DNA of 64,000 nucleotides from SZUA-430 sp034440355 (lineage in GTDB: Bacteria > Pseudomonadota > Alphaproteobacteria > Micropepsales > Micropepsaceae). Location of the stretch: contig JAWXBY010000033.1 of NCBI GenBank assembly GCA_034440355.1, forward strand, positions 1 to 64,000. Reading direction: 5' to 3'. Each line of letters opens with the position of its first letter. The stretch's first letter is position 1. Below, one piece after another: positions 35,283 through 43,360 of the stretch. The notes under the pieces were generated by a model. It was not told the origin of the DNA and ran no database searches. It saw nothing but the letters and a program-made list of their open reading frames with translations. Both the position numbers and the translations under genes were made by a program.

Positions 35283-36734
35283 TCAATGAGCAGTTTGCTC
35301 CGTCGTGGTTTCGTTCGGCAATGCTTTCAGCACGCGCTCCACGAAATCGTCCATCTTCCAGCTCGGGAATTCGCTCAAGCCCACGCGCACCACGACCGTG
35401 TCGCGCGAGGGCACGATGAACACGTGCTGACCTTGGTGGCCGTTCATCGCATAGGTGTCGGGCGGCAAGGCCGGATAGCGGTGGACGTTGGGGTTCAGGC
35501 CGGTGTTCAGCCAGAACTGCGCGCCGTACGCGCGGTCGTCCGGCGCGTGCGCCGTCGGCGTGCGCGTGTAGGCGACCCAGCCTTCGGGCAGGATGCGTTC
35601 GCCGTTCCAGACGCCGTCGCGCAGATAGAGCAGGCCGAAACGGGCGTAGTCGCGGACACTGGCGAAGACGTAGCTGCCGCCCACGAAGTTGCCCATCGCA
35701 TCGGGCTCGATCACCGTGTTGCGCATGCCGAGTTTGTCGAACAACGCGCGCCGCGGGAACGCGAAGGAGTCAGCCAGCGTTGCGCCTGCCGCTTGGGTGA
35801 CGATGCGGCCCAGGATGTTCGATGTGCCCGTCGAGTAGCTCCAGCGTTCGCCGGGCTTTGCCACCAGGGGCTTTGCGGCGGAGAAGCCGGCAAGGTCGCC
35901 GCCGACGAACTGGAATGTCGTGTCGGATTTGATCTTCTTGTAGTTCTCCTCGAACTCCAGGCCGCTCGACATGTGCAGCAGGTGCTCAAGGGTGATCGCT
36001 GCGCGCGGGTCGCCCTTGCCGTGCCACTCGTCGATGGGGGCGGGATCTTCGATCTTGAGCTTGCCTTGGCCGACGAGGATGCCGACGAGCGCGCTGGTGA
36101 AACTCTTGGCGACCGAGTTCGACAGATGCGCCATCGATTTGTCGAAGCCCGGCGCGTAACGCTCGGCAACGATGCGCCCGCGGTAGACGACCAGCGCGCC
36201 GCGCGTGCGGCGGGGTTCGTCCGGGTTCGGCTCGGCGAAGGCGAAGTCCATCGCCTCGTTTAGAGCCGCGGCATCGATGTCCGCCGGAAGGTTGTCGGTG
36301 AGAGTTGCCTCGCCCTCGGGCCACTGTGCGGTCTCGTCCGGCGGCGGCAGAGCCGACGGGACGCCGCTGCCTTGTGCGCGGAGTTCTTCGACGGTCTTGC
36401 CGTCGGCAACGGTGCAGCCGATGCCTTCGCGCCAAATCGCCGTTCGTGGGACCAAACCGTACAGTGCGCCGGTTACGGTCTTGTCGGCCATGTCGACGTC
36501 GGTGGTGCCGATACCGATGTACGTGCCGGGTGCCGTTCTGCGCGTGAAATCTTCGGCACGCACGTGTTCGGGCGTGCGTCCGCCGACGAAGACATTCGAG
36601 CACATCATCTTCGCCGTGCCGCCGGTGAACACCGCGATTTGCGAACCGACTTCGAAATACTGATACGCGAACGCGCCGGCGGCCACGATCATGGCGAGGA
36701 CGGCGAGAGCGATGATGCCGAGGCGACGCATCAT
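35283..36734 (-). CDS. Membrane-anchored beta-lactamase-fold serine hydrolase (copy 2)
   Basis: A 483-residue protein starting at ATG 36734, overlapping the upstream paralogue stop by 4 bp (ATGA). One N-terminal hydrophobic helix (IIALAVLAMIVAAGAFAYQY) likely anchors it with the domain in the periplasm. About 130 residues follow before the catalytic domain, which has SVAK in SNSVAKSFTSALVG, YSTGTSN and GHQGQHVFIVPSRD. It belongs to the same subgroup as its neighbour (about the same length and order), so the pair arose by tandem duplication. Probably an esterase or amidase acting at the envelope. Confidence 0.8.
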   Translation of the reverse strand: MMRRLGIIALAVLAMIVAAGAFAYQYFEVGSQIAVFTGGTAKMMCSNVFVGGRTPEHVRAEDFTRRTAPGTYIGIGTTDVDMADKTVTGALYGLVPRTAIWREGIGCTVADGKTVEELRAQGSGVPSALPPPDETAQWPEGEATLTDNLPADIDAAALNEAMDFAFAEPNPDEPRRTRGALVVYRGRIVAERYAPGFDKSMAHLSNSVAKSFTSALVGILVGQGKLKIEDPAPIDEWHGKGDPRAAITLEHLLHMSSGLEFEENYKKIKSDTTFQFVGGDLAGFSAAKPLVAKPGERWSYSTGTSNILGRIVTQAAGATLADSFAFPRRALFDKLGMRNTVIEPDAMGNFVGGSYVFASVRDYARFGLLYLRDGVWNGERILPEGWVAYTRTPTAHAPDDRAYGAQFWLNTGLNPNVHRYPALPPDTYAMNGHQGQHVFIVPSRDTVVVRVGLSEFPSWKMDDFVERVLKALPNETTTEQTAH

Positions 36735-38164
36735 GAATTCGGTCCGATCGCTTTCAGAACGTCCTCGACCAGGATGGAGACATCCCAGTTGTCGAACTCG
36801 GTCAGCCCCAAGCGCACCACGACAACGTCGCGCGAGGGAATGCCGATGACGTTCTGGCCCTGGAAGCCGGACAGGATGAAGGCGTCGGCCGGCACATTCG
36901 GCCAGCGGTGCTGAGTCGTATCGTTCCCGGTGTTGAGCCAGAACTGTGCGCCGTAGGGTTTCTTGGGTGAGGCCGTGGGCGTCGGGGTGAGCGTGTACTT
37001 CACCCAACCCTCCGGCAGCACGCGGACGCCGTTCCACATGCCGTCGCGCATGTAGAGCAACCCGAAGCGCGCATAGTCGCGCGCGGTTGCGTAGACGAAG
37101 CTGCCGCCCTGCAGGCTGCCCGCGGCGTCGACCTCCATCGTCATCGAGCGCGCGCCGAGCGGTTCGAAGAGCAGGCGACGCGGCGCGGCGAAGCCGTCAC
37201 TCATGTTAGTCCCCGCGGCCTCACGCGCGATGCGGCCGAGAATGTTCGAGGTGCCGGTCGAATAGTTGAACTTGGTGCCGGGCGGCGCCTCAAGCGGGAG
37301 CGCAGCCGTGTAGGACGCGAAGTCGCCGGTCGTGTACTGCCGGTTCGTGTCCGAGTATGGCGTGTCGTAGCGCTCGTCGAACTTCAGGCCGCTGTCCATA
37401 CGCAACAGGTTGTTGAGCGTGATCGCGTGGCGCGGATCTTTCGGGTCGGCCCACTCGCGTACGGGCGCCGGTTCGTCGAGTTTCAGCTTGCCTTCGCCGA
37501 TCTGGATGCCGACGACGGCGCTCAAGATGCTCTTGGCCATCGACTGCGAGATCAGCGCGGTGTCCTTGGTGAAGCCCGGCGCATAGCGTTCGGCGATGAT
37601 GCGGCCCTGGTAGATCACGACGACCTCGCGCGACTTGCGCGGCTTTGCAGGATCGGGTTCGGAGAACGCTTTGTCGAGTGCGGCGGTGAGCAGTGCTGCG
37701 TCGACGTTAGGCGGCAATTGGCTTTCGATCGTCGCGTCGCCTTCGGGCCAAGGGAGGGCCGGGTCCGGCGGCGACAATGTGGTCTCAACGCCTTCGCCTT
37801 GCGCGCGAACCTCCGCTTCTGTTTTGCCGACGAGCGCGGTGCAGCCTACGCCTTTGCGGTAGATGGCCTTGCCCGAAACGAGGCCGCCGAGGCCCGATGA
37901 CGTCACCGATTTCTCGGCGTGGTCGACCTTGAGGGTCGCCAGCTCCATGTATTTCCCTTGTGGGGAGAGGCGCACGAAATCCTGCTGCCAGACGTCTTTC
38001 TCATCCCGGCCGGCGACGAAAACGCCGCTGCACATCAGTTTCGCCGTCATCGTGGTGAAGGCGCGGGCCTGCCCGGGGATGTCCATATAGATAGCGTAGG
38101 CGCCGATCGCCGCCACCGCGAGCACCAGCAAAATTCCGATCGTCCGAAGCGCAATTCTGACCAT
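36731..38164 (-). CDS. Membrane-anchored beta-lactamase-fold serine hydrolase (copy 1)
   Basis: A 477-residue paralogue of the following gene. The start ATG 38164 gives MVRIALRTIGILLVLAVAAI, a membrane anchor. Catalytic motifs are SMAK in SQSMAKSILSAVVG, YSTGTSN and GFQGQNVIGIPSRDVV. The Cys residues KLMCSGVF and GCTALVG in the N-terminal extension recur in the paralogue (KMMCSNVF, GCTVADG), suggesting a conserved disulphide in the periplasm. An EcfG-type promoter lies about 120 bp upstream, so the pair, and perhaps the NTF2-like gene after it, should rise in general stress. Confidence 0.8.
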   Translation of the reverse strand: MVRIALRTIGILLVLAVAAIGAYAIYMDIPGQARAFTTMTAKLMCSGVFVAGRDEKDVWQQDFVRLSPQGKYMELATLKVDHAEKSVTSSGLGGLVSGKAIYRKGVGCTALVGKTEAEVRAQGEGVETTLSPPDPALPWPEGDATIESQLPPNVDAALLTAALDKAFSEPDPAKPRKSREVVVIYQGRIIAERYAPGFTKDTALISQSMAKSILSAVVGIQIGEGKLKLDEPAPVREWADPKDPRHAITLNNLLRMDSGLKFDERYDTPYSDTNRQYTTGDFASYTAALPLEAPPGTKFNYSTGTSNILGRIAREAAGTNMSDGFAAPRRLLFEPLGARSMTMEVDAAGSLQGGSFVYATARDYARFGLLYMRDGMWNGVRVLPEGWVKYTLTPTPTASPKKPYGAQFWLNTGNDTTQHRWPNVPADAFILSGFQGQNVIGIPSRDVVVVRLGLTEFDNWDVSILVEDVLKAIGPNS

Positions 38165-38290
38165 TTTGTCCCCAAAACGCCGCCCTGGAGGTTGTTGGCG
38201 GCGTACCCCGTGTGTTGACACGGCGTGAGCCTCTTTCCGCCACGCGCCGCGGTTGTCCACTTCGCGACCCTCGAGCGGCGGCCGGGTCGC

Positions 38291-38316
38291 GGAACGTAGC
38301 CATAATGCGGCCCGTT
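38291..38316 (+). promoter_or_regulatory. Candidate EcfG promoter, forward half of a symmetric site
   Basis: GGAAC at 38291-38295 and CGTT at 38313-38316 with a 17-base spacer. It would start transcription near 38323, about 98 bases before the amidohydrolase start at 38421. The same bases read on the other strand form a second promoter. Confidence 0.55.
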
Positions 38317-38318
38317 CC
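38293..38318 (-). promoter_or_regulatory. Candidate EcfG promoter, reverse half of a symmetric site
   Basis: On the minus strand, GGAAC (38318-38314) and CGTT (38296-38293) are separated by 17 bases. Transcription would begin near 38286 and reach the serine hydrolase start at 38164. The whole site has the form GGAACG-N16-CGTTCC, so both divergent units could share one control element. Confidence 0.55.
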
Positions 38319-38420
38319 CCTTGAGTGCGTTCGTTGCGGGGGTCGAACACCCCGCCGACGCGAATTGCGGCGGTCGCTTGTTGGGATAAAGTCCCGGCCT
38401 TCTTGCTTCGGGGGGCGGCG

Positions 38421-39929
38421 ATGACGCGGCGTTGGACTTGGTTGGCGGTTTCGGCGGTGTTGATTGCGGCAGCGTCGGTTGCCTCGGCTGCGGACAAGGT
38501 CGACATGGCCGCGCGCGTGTTGCCGCCGCCGGCTCAAGCTGGCGGGGCTGTGAAGCCGTTCGTGAAAGAGCCCGCGGGCAAAGTGGCGCTCGTCCATGTT
38601 CGGGTGATCGACGGCACGGGCGGGCCCGCGTTCGCGGATCGCACGGTGCTGATCGATGGTGTGAAGATCGCAGGTGTGCAGGCGGGTGGGGATGCTTTGC
38701 CTGCCGGATATCGCGCGATCGAGGCACGGGGTTTGAGCGTGCTACCGGGCATCGTGGGCATGCATGATCATCAGTACTACATCGCGCGGCCCAATCTGGA
38801 TGCGTCGGGGCATTCGGACAGTCCGTTGATGGTGCCGCAGATGACGTTCAGTTCGCCGCGGCTTTATCTGGCGAACGGTGTGACGACGTTGCGCACGACA
38901 GGCAGCGTCGAGACCTACACCGATCTCAACATGAAGCGTGCGATTGATGCGGGGACACTGCCCGGGCCGCATATGGATGTGACGGGGCCATATCTCGAAG
39001 GGCCGAACAGTCCGTTCATCCAGATGCACTCGTTGACGAGCGCCGATGACGCGACGCAGACCGTGAACTTTTGGGCGGATCGGGGTGTCACGTCGTTCAA
39101 GGCCTATATGAACATCACGCGCGATCAGCTGAAGGCGGCGATCGAGGCAGCTCATGCGCGCGGGCTGAAGATCACGGGGCATTTGTGTTCGGTGACGTAT
39201 CCGGAAGCGGCAGCGCTGGGCATCGACAATCTGGAGCACGGGTTCGTCGTCAACACGCAGAATGATCCGGGCAAGGTGGCCGACGTGTGTCCATCGACGT
39301 CCGGCGATCCGACGATCACGGGGATGGATCCGGCGAGCGCCGATGCGAAGGCGTTGATTGCGACGCTGGTCAAGCATCGCGTGGCGGTGACGTCGACGCT
39401 GCCGGTGTTCGAGAGCTGGTCGCCGGCGTATCGCAAACTGCCGCCCAAGCAACTCGAATTGCTCAGCCCCGGGGCGCGGACTGATTATCTGCACATCTAT
39501 GCGCTCAGCCAGAAGCGCAAACCTGAGGTGGCGGCGGCGCGGGCCAAGGTTTGGAAGAACGCGCTCGGGCTTGAACGCGCGTTCGTTGTGGCGGGCGGGT
39601 TGTTGATCGCGGGGCCTGATCCGACGGGCGGCGGGCAGGTGCTGCCGGGGTTCGGAAATCTGCGCGGTATCGAATTGCTGGTCGATGCCGGATTCTCGCC
39701 GGTCGAGGCGATCCGGATCGCGACGCTGAACGGTGCGACGTATCTTGGCCTGGCCGATCATGTCGGGTCGATTGCGGCGGGCAAGAATGCCGATCTGCTG
39801 CTGGTCAAAGGCGATCCGTCGAACAATATCACCGCGATCGAAAATGTGGTGACGGTGTTCAAGGATGGCGTCGGTTATGATTCCGCGGCGTTGCTTGCGT
39901 CGGTAAAAGGACGCTACGGGCAATACTAG
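38421..39929 (+). CDS. Secreted metal-dependent amidohydrolase
   Basis: A 502-residue enzyme starting at ATG 38421. The signal peptide is residues 1-22 (LAVSAVLIAAASVASA). Metal ligands appear in order: His-x-His in VGMHDHQYY, a Lys in SFKAYMN for carboxylation, His in ITGHLCSVT, His in NLEHGF, and Asp in IAGPDPTGGG. This fits the imidazolonepropionase/prolidase-like amidohydrolases that act on periplasmic dipeptides or cyclic amides. A symmetric EcfG-type site lies upstream. It ends in a hairpin before a convergent amidase gene. Substrate unknown. Confidence 0.82.
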   Translation: MTRRWTWLAVSAVLIAAASVASAADKVDMAARVLPPPAQAGGAVKPFVKEPAGKVALVHVRVIDGTGGPAFADRTVLIDGVKIAGVQAGGDALPAGYRAIEARGLSVLPGIVGMHDHQYYIARPNLDASGHSDSPLMVPQMTFSSPRLYLANGVTTLRTTGSVETYTDLNMKRAIDAGTLPGPHMDVTGPYLEGPNSPFIQMHSLTSADDATQTVNFWADRGVTSFKAYMNITRDQLKAAIEAAHARGLKITGHLCSVTYPEAAALGIDNLEHGFVVNTQNDPGKVADVCPSTSGDPTITGMDPASADAKALIATLVKHRVAVTSTLPVFESWSPAYRKLPPKQLELLSPGARTDYLHIYALSQKRKPEVAAARAKVWKNALGLERAFVVAGGLLIAGPDPTGGGQVLPGFGNLRGIELLVDAGFSPVEAIRIATLNGATYLGLADHVGSIAAGKNADLLLVKGDPSNNITAIENVVTVFKDGVGYDSAALLASVKGRYGQY

Positions 39930-39937
39930 AGAGGTTT

Positions 39938-39953
39938 CCGGCCGATAGGCCGG
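39938..39953. terminator. Short hairpin between convergent genes
   Basis: CCGGCC (39938-39943), loop GATA, GGCCGG (39948-39953), followed by TTGGTGT on the plus strand. It could serve as a weak terminator for the amidohydrolase gene and, read the other way, for the nitrilase-type gene ending at 40000. Confidence 0.4.
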
Positions 39954-39999
39954 TTGGTGTGTGCGTGCCGGCTCCGATTGGGCGCGGCGTCGATTGTTT

Positions 40000-40788
40000 C
40001 TACGGGTATTCCGCCGCAGCTAGTCTTTGAGCGAGGAGACCTGTCGCGCGCGATGGATCGATGTCGGCGATCAGGATGTTCTCTTCGCCGGTTGTGTGCA
40101 TGGCGCGGACGTTGCCGTCGGGGTCGATGACGGCTGTGCCGGCGATGCTGTTGGGGATCGCGTAGTTCACGGTCGCGAAGTAGATCGTGTTTTCGGCGGC
40201 GCGGCAGGTGGCGGCCTTTTCGTGGATCGTGCCGTTTGCGCTTGCCCATTCGTTTTGTTTGCGTGGCGAGTCTGCCGCCGGCGAATATTGCGGATGAAAC
40301 ACGATATGAGCGCCGCGTCTTGCTGCCCAGCGCACGGTTTCGGGATAGCGCCAGCCTTCGTGACAGATCGCAACGCCGAAGCGTATACCGTCGATGTCGA
40401 ACACGTGGCGGCCGGCGCCGGGTAGGTAGGTGCCTTCTTCGGAAGGGTCGATCTGCACCTTGTCCTGGTGGCCGAGCAGGCGACCGTCCGGCGCGATGAC
40501 CAACGCGGACGCGAGGAGGCCGGTTGGCGATGTTCGCTCGACGCCGACGATGGCTCCCACGCCGGTCTCTGAGGCGGTCTCGCGCAACGTTCTCTCGGCG
40601 CGTGCGAGGAAGGCGGCGTCCGGCGGCGCGACGTCGAACTCAACGCCTCGCAGGCCAGGCAGATAGTTTTCCGACGTGCAGAGCAGCTTGGCGCCTTGGC
40701 GGGCGGCGGTTTCAAGCGCGCTCCGCACGGCGCGAAGGGCTTCGTCGGGATCGCGCCGGTATTTCAGTGTCGCAAGGGCGATGCGCAT
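40000..40788 (-). CDS. Carbon-nitrogen hydrolase (nitrilase superfamily amidase)
   Basis: A 262-residue cytoplasmic enzyme with the full Glu-Lys-Cys triad: Glu in LCTSENYLPGL (about residue 40), Lys in GHQDKVQIDPSEEG, and Cys in VAICHEGWRYPE (about residue 147). The family includes aliphatic amidases, N-carbamoylases and beta-ureidopropionase. It is the third gene of a minus-strand operon with a GNAT acetyltransferase (28 bp gap) and a PLP-dependent enzyme, led by an EcfG-type promoter. It could remove or form an amide in a metabolite made by the other two. Confidence 0.85.
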   Translation of the reverse strand: MRIALATLKYRRDPDEALRAVRSALETAARQGAKLLCTSENYLPGLRGVEFDVAPPDAAFLARAERTLRETASETGVGAIVGVERTSPTGLLASALVIAPDGRLLGHQDKVQIDPSEEGTYLPGAGRHVFDIDGIRFGVAICHEGWRYPETVRWAARRGAHIVFHPQYSPAADSPRKQNEWASANGTIHEKAATCRAAENTIYFATVNYAIPNSIAGTAVIDPDGNVRAMHTTGEENILIADIDPSRATGLLAQRLAAAEYP

Positions 40789-40815
40789 CGCGTCTTCCGC
40801 GTGGTTTGCGCTTGC

Positions 40816-41499
40816 TTAGCCGGAGGGCGCCAGCATTGTCACGGTGACGTGGCAGCGCAGAACGAAGCCCAACGACTCGTAGAGCGAGACGGCTGCTGTG
40901 TTGCTGGCGAAGACGTGGAGCATTGGGGTCTCGCCGCGCTTCTGGATTTGTGTGGCGACCGTGCGTGACAGCAGACCGGCGTAGCCGCGGCCGCGGACAT
41001 CCGGGTGGGTGCAGACGCCGCTGACCTCGGTGAACCCGGTGAGTTTCATGCGCTCGCCGGCCATCGCGACGAGTTTGCCGTTTTCTTTGATGCCCCAGAA
41101 GCCGCCCAGTTGATGTGTGCGGGCTTTGAACGGCCCTGGCTTTGTCAGCGTCGCCAGCTCTAGCATTTCACGGGCGTCGGCTTCGGTTAGGCGTTCGACG
41201 CGATGGTCGGGTTCGAGCGGAGCCAGATTCTGCGCCACCATCTGAACGCCAAGCGCGGTCATCTCAGCGGTCGTGTTTGGCGGCAGGGGGCTTTCGCCGA
41301 CTTGAAGGAGCACGACGTTCCCGTGTTCGGCGACGAGATTGGAGAGCGCTTGCAGGCTCTCAGGGCTGTCGTCGCGCGCGGCGGCGAGGGGGCCGATGTC
41401 CGGCGCGAAACGCAACGCGCGAGCACTGCCCACAGCGAGGTGCGATAGGCGCGTGGAGAGCGCATGCCAGATCGGGCGGTCGAGAGAGTGGGTCGTCAT
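40816..41499 (-). CDS. GNAT-family N-acetyltransferase (FR47-like)
   Basis: A 227-residue enzyme starting at ATG 41499 (MTTHSLDRPIWHALSTRL); a TTG at 41562 would extend it by 21 residues. The acetyl-CoA site is in the C-terminal third: GVCTHPDVRGRGYAGLLSRT (the RGRGYA pyrophosphate loop), then HVFASNTAAVSLYESLGFVL. The N-terminal half is a diverged GNAT-like domain. It transfers an acetyl group to an amine of an unknown acceptor. It lies between a PLP enzyme (75 bp upstream) and an amidase (28 bp downstream), so an acetylated amino metabolite is a reasonable guess. Confidence 0.82.
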   Translation of the reverse strand: MTTHSLDRPIWHALSTRLSHLAVGSARALRFAPDIGPLAAARDDSPESLQALSNLVAEHGNVVLLQVGESPLPPNTTAEMTALGVQMVAQNLAPLEPDHRVERLTEADAREMLELATLTKPGPFKARTHQLGGFWGIKENGKLVAMAGERMKLTGFTEVSGVCTHPDVRGRGYAGLLSRTVATQIQKRGETPMLHVFASNTAAVSLYESLGFVLRCHVTVTMLAPSG

Positions 41500-41574
41500 G
41501 GCGCGTCTCTTCGTGGCGCGGTTGGCTGCGGCAATCGAGAGGGATTGCGCCAAGAAATGCAAGAGGCGCCCGGG

Positions 41575-43032
41575 CTAGTTGTTGTATTGCGCCGCAAGGC
41601 TTTCGAGGTCGGGTGCGGCGGCGATGTCGCGCATAAGGTCGACGACGCCTTGTAGCGACGGTCCGGGGCGCGCGCCCATGGCGATGCGCAGATACGGTTC
41701 GCCCATGCCCTCGTCCGGGATCACGGCTTCGAAGCGGTGGAAGCGGAAGCCGAAGCTGCCGCCGTGGTCGAATTGGATGCCGCGGCGGTCGGCCTCGCGC
41801 GTGAGGATGGATTCGAGTTGACGGTAGTCGTCGGCGTTTGCGTTTGGCAACCTTGCGATGCTGTATGGCGATTGGGCCCAGGCGCAATCGGGCCGCGCGA
41901 ATTGCGGGTGCAGGATTTGCGCGAACAGGCGGTTGCTCTTGGCCATCGCGTGCGCCAACAGGGCGTTGTTGTCGAACACCGCGCGGCTGTGGGCGCGTAG
42001 GTGCGGCATGCTCAAGAACCAGGGCACTTCGAGCGTCGATATTTCGTCGAGCGTCAGGCCGAGGCCTAGCACTGTGCGCAAGTGTCTGAGCGCCGCGCCG
42101 ATGTCGGGTAAGAGCGCCGCGCGCGTGGCAATGTGGGTGTAGACCGACAGGATGCCGACGTTGACGAGTTCTAAGCCGGCCTGATCGAGCTTCAGGCCGG
42201 AGCGGATGTTGATCACGACGGGGGTGGCTTCGCCTGCAAGCGGTTCGAGTAGGCGGTTCAACGGGAAGGTTGGGCCGGTCAGCGTCGTGTCCAAGATTAT
42301 GAGCGATGGGTCGGCCGCGAACATGTTCGGCCAGGCGCGATGGAAGGCGGCGAGGTCGAAGACGTTGACCGCTTCGTCAAAGAAGACCGGTTCGATCAGG
42401 ATGGTGCGTGAAGGACGGTCGTGGGCCTTCTGCGCGTTGCCGACGGTTTTGCTGCGGCTCCAGTCGAGGGTTCGCCCGCAGACGGCGTTGAGCGCGTGCT
42501 GTGTTTCAAAATAATTGCCGGCGAACAGGAGGTGCGGGGAGTCGCGGTCCCAGAAGCCTGTCGAGTTCGCCCAATGCAAGACAGCGGCGAGGGCGCCTTG
42601 CGCGCTAGAGAATAGCACGTGGTCGGCGGACCACCCCGGCGGAACGCGCGTGGTGGCGGCGCAGCGCGCCTCGAGCCGGCGTGGTTCGATCGAGCGCTCG
42701 TAGCCGTAGACGATTGGCGCGCCGGACGGCGTCGAAACTGAAGCGGTTCGCACGGGCGACTTGATTTGCGAGTCGGCTGACTCGTGTGCGAAGCGCAACC
42801 AGCGTCGGCGCAGATCCCATGCCAACGATGCGAGCGCTGCTTCGGGCGTGAAGGTCGTGCATGCGGAGTCGTTCAGCTCGCGCACCGCGGTGAGCCACAC
42901 ACGGATCGACGGCCCGATTGCCGGGAAGTTGGATTCGAGCGTTTCACCCAGCTCTTGCAGCGCCAAGCGTTCGACTTCGCATCCGGGGTCTAAGAACTGT
43001 CGGAGGTGGCGCCGTGCCCTTGCCGCTCTCAT
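41575..43032 (-). CDS. Divergent PLP-dependent (fold type I) enzyme
   Basis: A 485-residue protein I do not recognise as any named enzyme. The layout fits fold type I PLP enzymes: a phosphate-cup loop LFSSAQGALAAVL near residue 145, an Asp in LIILDTTLTGP (Asp248) that would pair with the pyridine nitrogen, then VINIRSGLKLDQ with the putative Schiff-base Lys281, and a late Arg in EPYLRIAMGARPG for a substrate carboxylate. Spacing resembles cystathionine gamma-synthase-type enzymes, but the lysine motif is unlike theirs. It heads the operon with GNAT and amidase genes behind an EcfG-type promoter. Reaction unknown. Confidence 0.65.
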   Translation of the reverse strand: MRAARARRHLRQFLDPGCEVERLALQELGETLESNFPAIGPSIRVWLTAVRELNDSACTTFTPEAALASLAWDLRRRWLRFAHESADSQIKSPVRTASVSTPSGAPIVYGYERSIEPRRLEARCAATTRVPPGWSADHVLFSSAQGALAAVLHWANSTGFWDRDSPHLLFAGNYFETQHALNAVCGRTLDWSRSKTVGNAQKAHDRPSRTILIEPVFFDEAVNVFDLAAFHRAWPNMFAADPSLIILDTTLTGPTFPLNRLLEPLAGEATPVVINIRSGLKLDQAGLELVNVGILSVYTHIATRAALLPDIGAALRHLRTVLGLGLTLDEISTLEVPWFLSMPHLRAHSRAVFDNNALLAHAMAKSNRLFAQILHPQFARPDCAWAQSPYSIARLPNANADDYRQLESILTREADRRGIQFDHGGSFGFRFHRFEAVIPDEGMGEPYLRIAMGARPGPSLQGVVDLMRDIAAAPDLESLAAQYNN

Positions 43033-43114
43033 ATGTGCAGTCCGCGCGCTTTCTCACGCACGCAAAGCGCGCGTCGTATCCTTAAGAGGCAGCCGAGTTC
43101 TCCGCCGTAGGCAA

Positions 43115-43139
43115 AACGCGGCGCGGGGCCGCGGGTTCC
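43115..43139 (-). promoter_or_regulatory. Candidate EcfG promoter for the PLP-GNAT-amidase operon
   Basis: Minus-strand GGAAC (43139-43135) and CGTT (43118-43115) with a 16-base spacer. The start of transcription would be near 43108, about 76 bases before ATG 43032. Confidence 0.6.
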
Positions 43140-43151
43140 CAGTTGCGGTGC

Positions 43152-43176
43152 GGAACCGTTCTCGCTTTGTCGCGTT
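43152..43176 (+). promoter_or_regulatory. Candidate EcfG promoter for the small membrane peptide gene
   Basis: GGAAC (43152-43156) and CGTT (43173-43176) with a 16-base spacer, divergent from and only 13 bases away from the preceding promoter. Transcription would begin near 43183, 32 bases before ATG 43215. Confidence 0.6.
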
Positions 43177-43214
43177 AGTCCAGCGTGTTGATGCGATACG
43201 AGAGGATTCCGGCG

Positions 43215-43289
43215 ATGCGTTACATTTTGCTTTGGCTGATCGGTGTTCCCCTTCCGATTCTTCTGCTGATCTTTCTGTTCTTTAGGTGA
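43215..43289 (+). CDS. 24-residue single-pass membrane peptide
   Basis: A very short gene: ATG 43215, stop TGA 43287-43289, encoding 24 residues that are almost one transmembrane helix (MRYILLWLIGVPLPILLLIF then LFFR). GAGAGGA lies 8 bases before the ATG, an EcfG-type promoter lies upstream, and a T-rich terminator lies directly after it, so it has a complete transcription unit. Similar tiny LLWLIGVPLPxxLLL peptides are, to my recollection, found as conserved hypotheticals in other alphaproteobacteria. It probably sits in the inner membrane and may modulate a larger membrane protein. Confidence 0.7.
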   Translation: MRYILLWLIGVPLPILLLIFLFFR

Positions 43290-43293
43290 ATCC

Positions 43294-43329
43294 GGTCCTT
43301 TGGCGCGCGTCGCGCGGGGGCCTTTTTTT
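43294..43329 (+). terminator. Rho-independent terminator after the small peptide gene
   Basis: An outer stem GGTCC/GGGCC (with one G-U pair) and an inner stem GCGCG/CGCGC precede seven T residues (43323-43329). It starts 4 bases after the stop codon and separates this gene from the next membrane protein gene, although read-through is possible. Confidence 0.65.
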
Positions 43330-43360
43330 GTGTGCGCGAGCACGGAAATAGGAGTGAATC

